Shown here in pieces: positions 48,102 to 56,494 of a stretch of DNA of 64,000 bases; positions within the stretch are counted from its first letter, which is position 1; each line of letters begins with the position of its first letter. This stretch comes from Cryobacterium inferilacus (GTDB taxonomy: Bacteria > Actinomycetota > Actinomycetes > Actinomycetales > Microbacteriaceae), in NCBI RefSeq assembly GCF_019599185.1, contig NZ_JAIEUL010000005.1:1-64000 (forward strand), read 5' to 3'. The translations under genes and the position numbers were made by a program. Under the pieces are notes generated by a model, which was not told the DNA's origin, ran no database searches, and was given only the letters and a program-made list of their open reading frames with translations.

Positions 48102-49828
48102 GCGACGTCCTTACGCGGGTTGGGGATCGCGTCGAGCAGGCGGATGGTGTAGTCGTCCTGCGGATTCTGCAGCACCGCGGCGGTGTTGCCGGTCTCCACC
48201 ACGGCTCCCCCGTTGAGCACCATGATGTTGTCGGTGACCACCCGGGCCGAGAGCAGGTCGTGGGTGATGTAGAGCAGGCTCACGCCCCACTGCTCACGCA
48301 GGTCTTCGAGCAGTGCGAGCACACCGGCCCGCAGCGACACGTCGAGCATCGAGACGGGTTCGTCGGCGATGATCACCTGCGGGTCGCTGGCCAGCGCCCT
48401 GGCGATCACCACGCGCTGGCGCTGACCGCCGGAGAGCTGGTGCGGCAGCTTGGCCGCGAACTCCTCCACCGGGCTCAGGCCCACGATGTCGAGCAGTTCG
48501 AGCACCCGGCGGCGGGCTTCGGTGCCGGTCAGGCCGGTGAAGTTCACCACCGGCCTGGTCAGCGCGTACTCCACCGTGTGCAGCGGGTTCAGGGCGGAGT
48601 ACGGGTCCTGGAAGACCATCTGCACGTCCCGGTGCAGCTTGCGGAAGTGCCGCCGGTTCAGCGTGCCCACGTCGAGGTCGCCGAAACGGATGCTGCCGCT
48701 GGTGGGCTTCTCCACCGCGGTGATGAGCTTGGCGATGGTGGACTTGCCCGAGCCAGAGGCGCCGACCAGGGCCAACGCGGCGCCGGGTTCGAGGGTGAAC
48801 GAGACGTTGTCCACCGCGCGCACCGGCGCCTCACCGCGGCGCGGCGCCGGGTAGACCTTGGAGACGTTCTCGACGATCATGGCGTGCTGGTCGGTGCGTC
48901 GGGTTCGCGGCGACACCGTTGGAGTGTGCGTGGCCGCCTCGGTCCGTGCGGCTCCCTCCGCCCTGCGCTGCTGCCGGTCGGCGAAACCGGGCAGTTCCAC
49001 CACCTCGGCGCGCGGGTCGGCGTAGTGCGAGAGCAGCATCCGGGTGTAGTCGGCCTGCGGGTTCGTGAGGATCTGCCGCGCCGGCGCATCCTCCACGATG
49101 CGGCCCTCGTGCATCACCATCACCCGCTGGGCGGATTCGAGCACGATGCCCAGGTCGTGGCTGATCAGGATGGCGGTGAAGTTCTCGCTCTTCTGCAGTT
49201 CGATGATGGTGTTCATCACGGCGTGCTGCACGAGTACGTCCAGCGCCGTGGTGGGCTCGTCGAACACCATCAGCTCGGGCTCGAGCGAGAGGGCCAGCGC
49301 AATCGAGACCCGCTGCCGCATACCGCCGGAGAGCTCGCCGGGGAACCTGTCGAGCACGGTCGGGGTCAGTTCGACCTTGCCGATCAGCTCGGTGGCGCGG
49401 GCGGTCCAGCGGCTTCTCTCGACGTGCCCGTGGGCGCGAAAGATGTCGACGAAGTGGTTGCGGATGCTGCGCACCGGGTTGAGCGCGTTCATGCCGGACT
49501 GCAGCACCATGGCGATGCCGCCGTGACGCTGCTCGCGCAGCTGCTCGGCGTCGAGGCTGGCGATGTCCTTGCCGCCGAAGAGGATGCGGCCCTTTTCGAT
49601 GTGCGCCGGCGGCTTGCTGAGCCCGGTGAGCGCGAAGCCGAGGGTGGACTTGCCAGAGCCGGACTCCCCCACCAGGCCGACGAACTCGCCGTGGGCCAGC
49701 CGGAAGGAGACGTTCTGCACGGCCTTGGTGGCCGCCTCGCCGTAGCCGTAGTGCACCGAGAGATCGTGCACCTCGAGCAGGGTGCTGTTGGCGGCCGGCG
49801 GGGTCTGGACGAACGGAGACGGGGTCAT
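48098..49828 (-). CDS. Duplicated ABC transporter ATPase (Dpp/Opp class)
   Basis: A 576-residue protein carrying two complete ATPase domains. The first has GESGSGKST, the signature ELSGGMRQRVSIALAL and LMVFDEPTTALD; the second has GASGSGKST, QLSGGQRQRVVIARAL and VIIADEPVSMLD. A linker of about 50 residues joins them. In most peptide-class importers these are separate DppD/DppF genes. It overlaps both neighbours (ATGA), so the transporter genes are tightly coupled. Confidence 0.94.
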   Translation of the reverse strand: MTPSPFVQTPPAANSTLLEVHDLSVHYGYGEAATKAVQNVSFRLAHGEFVGLVGESGSGKSTLGFALTGLSKPPAHIEKGRILFGGKDIASLDAEQLREQRHGGIAMVLQSGMNALNPVRSIRNHFVDIFRAHGHVERSRWTARATELIGKVELTPTVLDRFPGELSGGMRQRVSIALALSLEPELMVFDEPTTALDVLVQHAVMNTIIELQKSENFTAILISHDLGIVLESAQRVMVMHEGRIVEDAPARQILTNPQADYTRMLLSHYADPRAEVVELPGFADRQQRRAEGAARTEAATHTPTVSPRTRRTDQHAMIVENVSKVYPAPRRGEAPVRAVDNVSFTLEPGAALALVGASGSGKSTIAKLITAVEKPTSGSIRFGDLDVGTLNRRHFRKLHRDVQMVFQDPYSALNPLHTVEYALTRPVVNFTGLTGTEARRRVLELLDIVGLSPVEEFAAKLPHQLSGGQRQRVVIARALASDPQVIIADEPVSMLDVSLRAGVLALLEDLREQWGVSLLYITHDLLSARVVTDNIMVLNGGAVVETGNTAAVLQNPQDDYTIRLLDAIPNPRKDVA

Positions 49829-50757
49829 TTCTTGGTTCCTTCCCGGAGGCGGGGGTTGCTGATGCCGTCGACGCCGAAGTTGATCAGGGTGAGGGAGGTG
49901 GCCAGCAGCGCGATGCACAGGCCGGGCGCGAACAGCAGCGCCCACTGCCCGGTGAGGAGCGCGTTGGAGTTCTGCGCCCAGAAGAGCATGGTGCCCCAGC
50001 TCACCACCGTGGAGTCGCCGAGGCCGAGGAACTCGAGTCCGGCTTCGGCGAGGATCGCCGCGGTGGCGGCGCCGAAGAAGTTGCCCACGATGAGCGAGGT
50101 CATGTTGGGCAGGATCTCGCGGAACACGATGCGGAAGGGGCGTTCGCCGCTGAAGACGGCGGCCGTGACAAAGTCGCGGGAGCGCAGCGACTGGGTCTGG
50201 CTGCGCAGCACTCGGGCGCCCCAGGCCCAGCCGGTGATCACGACGACCACGATGATCATGCCGATGCCGCCACCGGAGAGGTACGCGGCGATGACGATCA
50301 TGAGCGGCAGGCCGGGGATGACCAGGAACAGGTTGACGACGAAGTTGATCACGTCGGCGCCGAACCCGCGCACGTAGCCCCAGCTGAGCCCGATCAGCAC
50401 GGCGATCACCGTGGAGAGGAGGCCTGCGACGAGGCCGACGAAGATGCTGATCTGCGCGCCGTAGAGCAGCTGGCTGAGCACATCCTCACCGGCGGCGGTG
50501 GTGCCCAGCCAGTGGGCAGCGCTGCCGTCGGCGCTCCTCTCGAAACCGGTCTCCCTGGCCCCGTACGGGGCGATCAGCGGGGCGAAGATCGCCAGCAGGA
50601 TGAAGACGGCGAGCATGACCAGGCCGATGCGGGCCTTGCCGTTGCTCCACACCGTGGAGGCGACGCGGAGGACGACCTTCCAGGGCGACGCAGCCGCGTC
50701 GATCGAGGTGATGGGGGCGCGAATGGCCGCGGTGGTCGGTGGCAGTGAGGTGGTCAT
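49825..50757 (-). CDS. ABC transporter permease 2 (DppC class)
   Basis: A 310-residue permease with an N-terminal cytoplasmic extension and about six hydrophobic helices. The coupling loop reads FRIVFREILPNM. It pairs with the upstream permease to form the channel. ATG 50757 overlaps the previous stop and its own stop overlaps the ATPase start. Confidence 0.93.
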   Translation of the reverse strand: MTTSLPPTTAAIRAPITSIDAAASPWKVVLRVASTVWSNGKARIGLVMLAVFILLAIFAPLIAPYGARETGFERSADGSAAHWLGTTAAGEDVLSQLLYGAQISIFVGLVAGLLSTVIAVLIGLSWGYVRGFGADVINFVVNLFLVIPGLPLMIVIAAYLSGGGIGMIIVVVVITGWAWGARVLRSQTQSLRSRDFVTAAVFSGERPFRIVFREILPNMTSLIVGNFFGAATAAILAEAGLEFLGLGDSTVVSWGTMLFWAQNSNALLTGQWALLFAPGLCIALLATSLTLINFGVDGISNPRLREGTKK

Positions 50758-51839
50758 CGTCGGGTCCTCGGGTCCAGCACGCCGTACAAAATGTCGACGA
50801 GGAAGTTGGCGATGAGCACGCTCACGGTGATCATCAGGAAGAGTGCCTGCATCAACGGGTAGTCCTGGTTGGTGACGGCGTTGAAGAGCAGGTAGCCGAT
50901 GCCCGGGTAGCCGAAGACCTGTTCCACCAGGATCGAGCCACCCACGACACCGCCGAGGGCCAGGCCGAACGAGGTGAGGTTGGGCAGGATGGCGTTGCGG
51001 GCGGCGTAGCGCAGGGCGATGGTGCGGGGCTTGAGCCCATTCGCCTCCGCGAAGGTGACGTAGTCGTCGCCGAGGGTGGAGATCATGGTGTTGCGCATCC
51101 CCAGGATCCAGCCGCCCAGCGAGGTGATCAGGATCGTCAGCGCCGGCAGCACCCCGTGGTACAGGGCGTCGCCGAGGAACTCGAACGAGAGGTTCGGTTC
51201 GGCCGTCGGCCCGTAGGCGCCGGAGGTGGGGAAGAGCCGCAGCACGTGGCCGGCGAAGAACAACAGCAGCAGGGCGGTCCAGAAGTACGGGAAGGCGCTC
51301 ATGAACGAACCCACCAGGGTGGGCACGCTGTCGAGCCAGGTGCCGCGCTTCCACGCGGCCAGCACGCCGAGCAGGGTGCCGAGGATGAACGCGACCACGG
51401 TGACCAGCCCCACCAGCACGAGGGTGTACGGCAGCGCGGCCGAGACCAGCTCCCCCACGCTCTGCGGGTAGAAGGTGTACGAGATGCCGAAGTCCAGCGT
51501 GATCACCTGGTGGAGGTAGGCGAGGTACTGCTCGAAGATATTGCCGGTGGGCACGCCCAGTTGGGCTTCGATGGCGGCCTTGGTGGCCTCGGAGACCGGG
51601 CCGTTCTGGGCGAGCTTGGCCAGCGCGGCATCCGCCGGCGTGCCGGGCATCAGCCGGGGCAGCAGGAAGTTGACCGTGACGGCCGCCCACAGGGTGAGGG
51701 CGAACAGGCCGAGTTTGCGGGCGACGAAGCCCAGGGAGGTGGCCAGCGGGCTCGGCGCGTGCGGCGCATCCGTGGGGCCTGGCCTCGCCGGAGCGAGACC
51801 GTCGGCGCCGCGGGGCGCCGCCGTGGTGCTAGTCATCAT
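50754..51839 (-). CDS. ABC transporter permease 1 (DppB class)
   Basis: A 361-residue permease with an N-terminal Ala/Pro-rich cytoplasmic tail of about 35 residues, then a DppB-type first helix (FALTLWAAVTVNFLLPRLMPG) and the coupling loop RYAARNAILPN. Its start overlaps the binding-protein stop by 11 bp. It belongs to the peptide/nickel/oligosaccharide importer class. Confidence 0.93.
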   Translation of the reverse strand: MMTSTTAAPRGADGLAPARPGPTDAPHAPSPLATSLGFVARKLGLFALTLWAAVTVNFLLPRLMPGTPADAALAKLAQNGPVSEATKAAIEAQLGVPTGNIFEQYLAYLHQVITLDFGISYTFYPQSVGELVSAALPYTLVLVGLVTVVAFILGTLLGVLAAWKRGTWLDSVPTLVGSFMSAFPYFWTALLLLFFAGHVLRLFPTSGAYGPTAEPNLSFEFLGDALYHGVLPALTILITSLGGWILGMRNTMISTLGDDYVTFAEANGLKPRTIALRYAARNAILPNLTSFGLALGGVVGGSILVEQVFGYPGIGYLLFNAVTNQDYPLMQALFLMITVSVLIANFLVDILYGVLDPRTRR

Positions 51840-53523
51840 TGACCTTCTTCAGATTGGTGAGAACGAGGAGCGGAGTGGACTCGTAGGTCTTCGGCGATGC
51901 GTACGGGTCGTCGGCACTGGGCCAGCCGGTGAACTTCGCGTCGCTGAACAGGCCCCAGGAGCCGCCGTAGTACAGGCTGATCGACGGGATCTGGTCGTAG
52001 ACGACCTGCTGCAGCTGGTTGGCCAGGTCGGCCTGCACCTCGGGGTCCAGGGCGATCTTGTATTCGGCGAGGATCTCGTCCACGGCCGGGTCGCTGAAGC
52101 GCTCGAAGTTGTTGCTGGCCTCTTCGCCGACGGGCTTGACCCACTCGCTGGAGAGCAGGTTGTTGAAGTCGCGGAAGGTGTTGCCGGTTCCACCGGTGGC
52201 TCCCATGGCGAGGTCGTACTCGCCGTTGCGGAGCGCCAGGGTGTACGCGGCGGGCTGCGGGGATTCGACCTTGACGTCGACGCCGATGGCGCCCCACTGC
52301 TTCTGCACCTCCTGCACACCCTTGAGCCAGTCGTTGTAGCCGGCGGCCGTGGTGATCGTGAGGCTGAGTTGGGCACCGGATGCGTCGACGAGCTTGCCGC
52401 CCTGCTGCGTGTAGCCGGCCGCGGCGAAGTACTCCAACGCCTGGTCGGTGTCCTGGGTGATCAAGCCGGAGTCGGGAATCTCGGGGTTGAGCACATCCGC
52501 CTGGTTGGGCAGCAGGATGTTGGTCTGGCCGGCCGGGTCCATGTAGCCCTCGGCGGCGGCATCGCCGACCATGCCGCGGTCCAGCGCCGTGGAGAGCCCC
52601 TGACGCACATTGACGTCGTTGAACGGCGCCTTGGTGAGGTTGGGGAACAGGGCGATGGTTCCGCCCGGCGGGAACCAGTAGGTGTTCTGGTTGCCGGCAT
52701 CCACCCACGCGCCCTCGACGTCGCTGATGAAGGAGTAGGCCCAGTCGTACCCCTTGGTGGCCACGTCCAGCTGGGTGTTGGTGGCGGGCAGGATCAGGTG
52801 CTCTGCGGCGACAGTGTCGGCCCGCCAGTAGTCCTGGAACTTGTCGACGGTGTACTGCTGAGCGGCGAAGTTGCCCAGGGTGTACGGGCCGGTGCCGACG
52901 GGGTCGGGGTTCCGCCAGGTGGTGGGGTCCTCCACGTCGGCCCAGATGTGCTCCGGCACGATCAGGGTGGTGGAGGCGATCAGCTGGGCGGCGGGCACGT
53001 CGGGGGCGGTGAGGTGCACGGTGACGGTGTCGTCGCCGACCTCGAAGGTGTCGATGTAGCTCCAGATGCCCTGCAGGTCGAGCGACGGGTTGTCCTTCAG
53101 CAGCTGGAAGGTGAAGCCCACGTCCGCCGCGGTGAAGTCCTCACCGTCTGACCAGGTCACGCCGTCACGGATGTCGAAGACGATGGTGGACGGGTCGGGC
53201 TGGGTGTACCCGGTGGAGAGCCACGGGTGTTCCTCGGCGTTGAGGTTGTCGAGCACGATCAGCGGCTCGTACATGTAGAACGCCGCGACCCGCTTGTTGA
53301 TCATGAACGGGTTGAAGTTCTTCTCGAACAGCGGGGAACCGTTGTCCGCCGCGACGAGCATGGTGTCGTCGGGGATGGACGGATCGGGCGCGCTCTGGAT
53401 CTGGATACTGCACGCGGCGAGCGTGGAGGCGGCGACGGCCAGGGCGGCGACGGCCAGCGTTCGGCGCGCAAGCGTCAGACGGAGAGGCCCTGATCGGGGC
53501 CGAGATCGAGTGGGTTGCATCAT
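51829..53523 (-). CDS. Solute-binding lipoprotein (SBP_bac_5 class)
   Basis: A 564-residue extracellular binding protein with a lipobox at about residue 38 (STLAAC). The SBP_bac_5 pattern is present (DGVTWSDGEDFTAADVGFTFQLL). Although the class is named for peptides, the neighbours (GH1, LacI) point to a cello-oligosaccharide or beta-glucoside ligand, as known for SBP_bac_5 systems in Thermotoga. The Trp-rich sites needed for sugar stacking cannot be confirmed by eye. It is the first gene of the operon; the palindrome at 53601 lies upstream. Confidence 0.92.
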   Translation of the reverse strand: MMQPTRSRPRSGPLRLTLARRTLAVAALAVAASTLAACSIQIQSAPDPSIPDDTMLVAADNGSPLFEKNFNPFMINKRVAAFYMYEPLIVLDNLNAEEHPWLSTGYTQPDPSTIVFDIRDGVTWSDGEDFTAADVGFTFQLLKDNPSLDLQGIWSYIDTFEVGDDTVTVHLTAPDVPAAQLIASTTLIVPEHIWADVEDPTTWRNPDPVGTGPYTLGNFAAQQYTVDKFQDYWRADTVAAEHLILPATNTQLDVATKGYDWAYSFISDVEGAWVDAGNQNTYWFPPGGTIALFPNLTKAPFNDVNVRQGLSTALDRGMVGDAAAEGYMDPAGQTNILLPNQADVLNPEIPDSGLITQDTDQALEYFAAAGYTQQGGKLVDASGAQLSLTITTAAGYNDWLKGVQEVQKQWGAIGVDVKVESPQPAAYTLALRNGEYDLAMGATGGTGNTFRDFNNLLSSEWVKPVGEEASNNFERFSDPAVDEILAEYKIALDPEVQADLANQLQQVVYDQIPSISLYYGGSWGLFSDAKFTGWPSADDPYASPKTYESTPLLVLTNLKKVNDD

Positions 53524-53600
53524 TACTACCGGTTTTCCTCAGTCATCGTTGAGCTGATCGCGCCGAGGGTGGACCGGCGGCGCGGGATCTGTGTGCTGAT

Positions 53601-53614
53601 TGTATGCGCATACA
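53601..53614. promoter_or_regulatory. Perfect 14-bp palindrome, LacI-type operator candidate
   Basis: TGTATGCGCATACA is fully self-complementary with the central CG step typical of LacI/GalR operators. It lies about 80 bp upstream of the binding-protein start and 46 bp beyond the LacI stop, the expected place for repression of the importer/GH1 operon. Confidence 0.8.
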
Positions 53615-53659
53615 TTCCCAGGACGCAAGCATCCTCACCTTTTTGGCGCTGAGTCCCGC

Positions 53660-54745
53660 TCAGACGCGCGGGCAGCTCTCCCGCAGCACGACCTCGACGG
53701 GAAGGGTGAACGCCTGCGGGTCGAGGGTGGGATCGTCCAGCCTGACGGTGATGGCGTGCACGGCGGCACGGCCCAGTTCCACCATCGGCTGGTGCACCGT
53801 GGTCAGCCGCGGCCGGGAGTGCCGGCCGGCCGTGATGCCGTCGAAGCCCGTGACTAGCACATCCTCCGGCACACGGATGCCGCGTTGCTCGAGCACGTCG
53901 AGCACCCCCAGGGCGGTCTCGTCGTTGGAGCAGAGGATGGCGCGAGGCCGGCGCTCCGCCAGCACGCGCGCGGCGGTGGCCCGGCCGCCGTCGCGGGTGA
54001 AGTCGCTGCGCAGGATGCGCACATCCGCCTCGGCCACACCGGAGTCGGTGAGGGCGTCCCGAAAGCCGGCGAGCCGTTCGGTGTCGTCGGGGGAATCGGT
54101 GGGGCCGGCGATGTAGACCACGTCGTGCACGCCGTGGTCCTGCAGCACGTAGTTGGCCAGGGTGCGCATGCCGGGTCCGTTGCTCGCGCTGACGTGGTCG
54201 AAGGAGTCGGCGCGCTGGGCGCCGGCCAGAATGACCACGGGGATGCGCCTGGCCACATAGGCGAGCAGCTCGTCCGGCACGGTGCGGGCGAGCACGGCGA
54301 GGCCGTCCACGCGGCCGGCAATGTCGGTGACCAGGGCCTCGCGACTGGCGCCCCGCCCTGCGGCGACCATGAGCGCGAACCCGCGCCGCCAGGCCTCGAT
54401 CTCTGCGCCGCGCAACACCTCGTCGAAATACAGGTTCTCGGTGTCGGAGGAGGTGTCGGCGTCGTCGTCGACGATGGGCACGGTGTCGCCGCGCGCCGAG
54501 TCGACGGGCTGGTCCGGCACGGTTTCGTCGTGGCCGGGAAAGAACAGCCCGATCACGTTGGTGCGCCGGGCGGCCAGACCGCGGGCCGCGGCGCTCGGCA
54601 CGTAGCCGAGCTCGGTGACGGCGGCGAGCACACGCTGCCTGGTGTGCTCCCGCACCGCATCCGGTGAGCGCAGCACGCGCGAGACCGTGGCGATCGATAC
54701 CCCGGAGCGCTCGGCGACGTCGTAGACCGTGGGTGCTTTGGCCAC
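53660..54745 (-). CDS. LacI-family transcriptional regulator
   Basis: A 361-residue LacI/GalR repressor. The DNA-binding start TVYDVAERSGVSIATVSRVL is followed by the hinge (YVPSAAARGLA) and a sugar-binding core domain. An insert of about 25 acidic residues (PVDSARGDTVPIVDDDADTS) near residues 80-100 is unusual. GTG 54745 has GAGGAG upstream. It is immediately upstream of the ABC/GH1 operon on the same strand. Confidence 0.93.
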   Translation of the reverse strand: MAKAPTVYDVAERSGVSIATVSRVLRSPDAVREHTRQRVLAAVTELGYVPSAAARGLAARRTNVIGLFFPGHDETVPDQPVDSARGDTVPIVDDDADTSSDTENLYFDEVLRGAEIEAWRRGFALMVAAGRGASREALVTDIAGRVDGLAVLARTVPDELLAYVARRIPVVILAGAQRADSFDHVSASNGPGMRTLANYVLQDHGVHDVVYIAGPTDSPDDTERLAGFRDALTDSGVAEADVRILRSDFTRDGGRATAARVLAERRPRAILCSNDETALGVLDVLEQRGIRVPEDVLVTGFDGITAGRHSRPRLTTVHQPMVELGRAAVHAITVRLDDPTLDPQAFTLPVEVVLRESCPRV

Positions 54746-54852
54746 GAACGCTCCTCGCCTCTGGAATGCCTCTGGAATGCCGCAGCGCTGCCGCGGGGCC
54801 CGCCGCCGCTGCGGGGGTGTCTTGCCATCGTACGGCCGCTTCTGTGCCCGTT

Positions 54853-54905
54853 CCGGACAATTGCGCCCGGCACACCGGGCGCAATTGTCCGCACGGGCAA
54901 CAGTT
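54853..54905. repeat. 53-bp palindromic repeat, copy B (terminator-like)
   Basis: A perfect 17-bp stem (54854-54870 with 54875-54891) and loop CACA. On the minus strand it matches copy A at 13705-13757, including the AACTGTTGCCCGT flank, with about seven differences. It lies just beyond the DUF2252 stop. Confidence 0.85.
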
Positions 54906-54913
54906 GGGGCCGG

Positions 54914-56356
54914 TCAGACACCCTCGCGGGCGCTCAGCCGGCCCGAGCGCACGGCCTCGAGGAAGGCCTCGTAGTCCCTGGTGTTCTGGTCTGCGTACCG
55001 GCGGGAGAAGTCGGTGACCGCCTTGTCGAACTTGTCGCTGCCGCCCAGGTAGGCCGCGATGGCGATCGGGTCGCCCGAACGGGCGTGCGCCCTGGCCAGG
55101 GTCCACCCGCAGGCGTGCGCGTAGAACGTCATGCCCATCGGCACCATCGCCTCCACGACCGCGGAGCCCTTCATGTCACGTAGCTGCCGCCAGTACAGGT
55201 AGCGGTCGGCCTGCACTCCCCTGGTCCAGCCCAGAAAGATGTCGCTGGCGGCCTGCATCATCCGCTGCCCCTGCACCACCCGTTCACCGGGCTGGTCGTA
55301 TTCGCTGGCCGGCAGGTGGTCTTCGAGCACGGATGCGGTGGCCTCCTTCACCTGCAGGAACAATGGGTCCTGCTCGTCGCGCCCCTCCAGCAGGGCGATG
55401 AAAGCCCGGTTGCCGACGCTGCCGACCCCGACCACCTTGTGGGCCACATCCACCACCCGGAAGCGTTCGAGCAGGTGGCGCCGGTCGGGCGGGAGGGCGG
55501 CCCGGTAGGAGGCGAGTTGCTGGCGGACGGCGGCTTCGGCCTCCTCTGCGCTCGCCCCGAGGGCGGAGCCGAAGTCGCGCACGGGAACCACGAGGGGCGG
55601 TTGGCTGATGATCCTGTAGTGCCCGTCGACGAGCTCGGCGAGTTTCGCGAGGGCCTGCATGCTGTCCCGGGTCCGAGCCTTGGCGGTGCCCCTGCGGGCG
55701 TTCTTCTCCAGCGCCTTCGAGGTCTTCTTGGCCAACTTGCCCTTCTGCGTGGCCCGAGCCATGTCCATGGCGCTGACCAGCTCGGCTTCCGAGAGCTGGG
55801 AGTACCAGATGTCCAGTGTGCGCATCCCGGCGAATCGCGCCATGCCCTCCCGGTACGACCGCACGACGTTCAGCGTGACGGTGCGCACGTCCTCGTCGGT
55901 GAAGCCGTTGTTACGCGCGGCGATGGTGAAGCTCGCGGCCAGGCGCAGCACGTCGTATTCGAACGGGCCCGGCAGGGTCTCGTCGAAGTCGTTGAGGTCG
56001 AAGAGCAGATTGCGCTCCGGGGAGGCGAAGACGCCGAAGTTGGACAGGTGCGCGTCTCCGCAGAGCTGCACGATCAGCCCCGCGCGCGGGGTGTGCGCCA
56101 GGTCGGCCGCCATGATCTTGGCGGCTCCGCGGTAGAACGTGAACGGTGACACCATCATGCGGCCGTGCCGCACGGGCACGAGGTCGGGCACCCGGGTGCG
56201 GTTCTGTTCCTCGAGTAGGGCCACGGGGTCGGACCGGTCGTCGGCCGGCTCCCAGCCACGGAGGCCTCCGACCGGGGCGTGCGCCCTGGCGGCCTTGCCG
56301 GCGGCGGCACGTTCGGCCACGCTCGGATGTGCGTCTGCGGGCGGATGCTCGTTCAT
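54914..56356 (-). CDS. DUF2252-family protein
   Basis: A 480-residue protein of the DUF2252 family, common in actinobacteria and distantly related to the protein-kinase-like/aminoglycoside phosphotransferase fold. The motifs FTFYRGAAKIMA, LCGDAHLSNFGVF (kinase-like catalytic loop HxxN) and FDLNDFDETLPGPFEYD (DFD metal-binding motif) are clear. The phosphoryl acceptor is unknown. ATG 56356 is used in preference to an upstream in-frame start. Confidence 0.9.
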   Translation of the reverse strand: MNEHPPADAHPSVAERAAAGKAARAHAPVGGLRGWEPADDRSDPVALLEEQNRTRVPDLVPVRHGRMMVSPFTFYRGAAKIMAADLAHTPRAGLIVQLCGDAHLSNFGVFASPERNLLFDLNDFDETLPGPFEYDVLRLAASFTIAARNNGFTDEDVRTVTLNVVRSYREGMARFAGMRTLDIWYSQLSEAELVSAMDMARATQKGKLAKKTSKALEKNARRGTAKARTRDSMQALAKLAELVDGHYRIISQPPLVVPVRDFGSALGASAEEAEAAVRQQLASYRAALPPDRRHLLERFRVVDVAHKVVGVGSVGNRAFIALLEGRDEQDPLFLQVKEATASVLEDHLPASEYDQPGERVVQGQRMMQAASDIFLGWTRGVQADRYLYWRQLRDMKGSAVVEAMVPMGMTFYAHACGWTLARAHARSGDPIAIAAYLGGSDKFDKAVTDFSRRYADQNTRDYEAFLEAVRSGRLSAREGV

Positions 56357-56437
56357 GCGTTCACCGTCGCCCCCGGCAGTAGCGCTGTCAATGCCACGGG
56401 CCGACGCCGGAATCACCGACACCCCCGTGCAACAGAC

Positions 56438-56471
56438 ACAGGGCGGGCAAGGTTTCCCTTGCCCGCCCTGT
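56438..56471. terminator. Intrinsic terminator after the PTS gene
   Basis: A perfect 15-bp stem (56438-56452 with 56457-56471) with loop TTTC lies 24 bp beyond the PTS stop on the minus strand. Confidence 0.92.
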
Positions 56472-56494
56472 GGCGTGTTGCGTGTTGCGTGCTG

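Noticed and set aside
48260-50377. 705-codon plus-strand open frame across the ABC genes
   Set aside because: It is antisense to coupled ATPase and permease genes with full motifs; no start signal.
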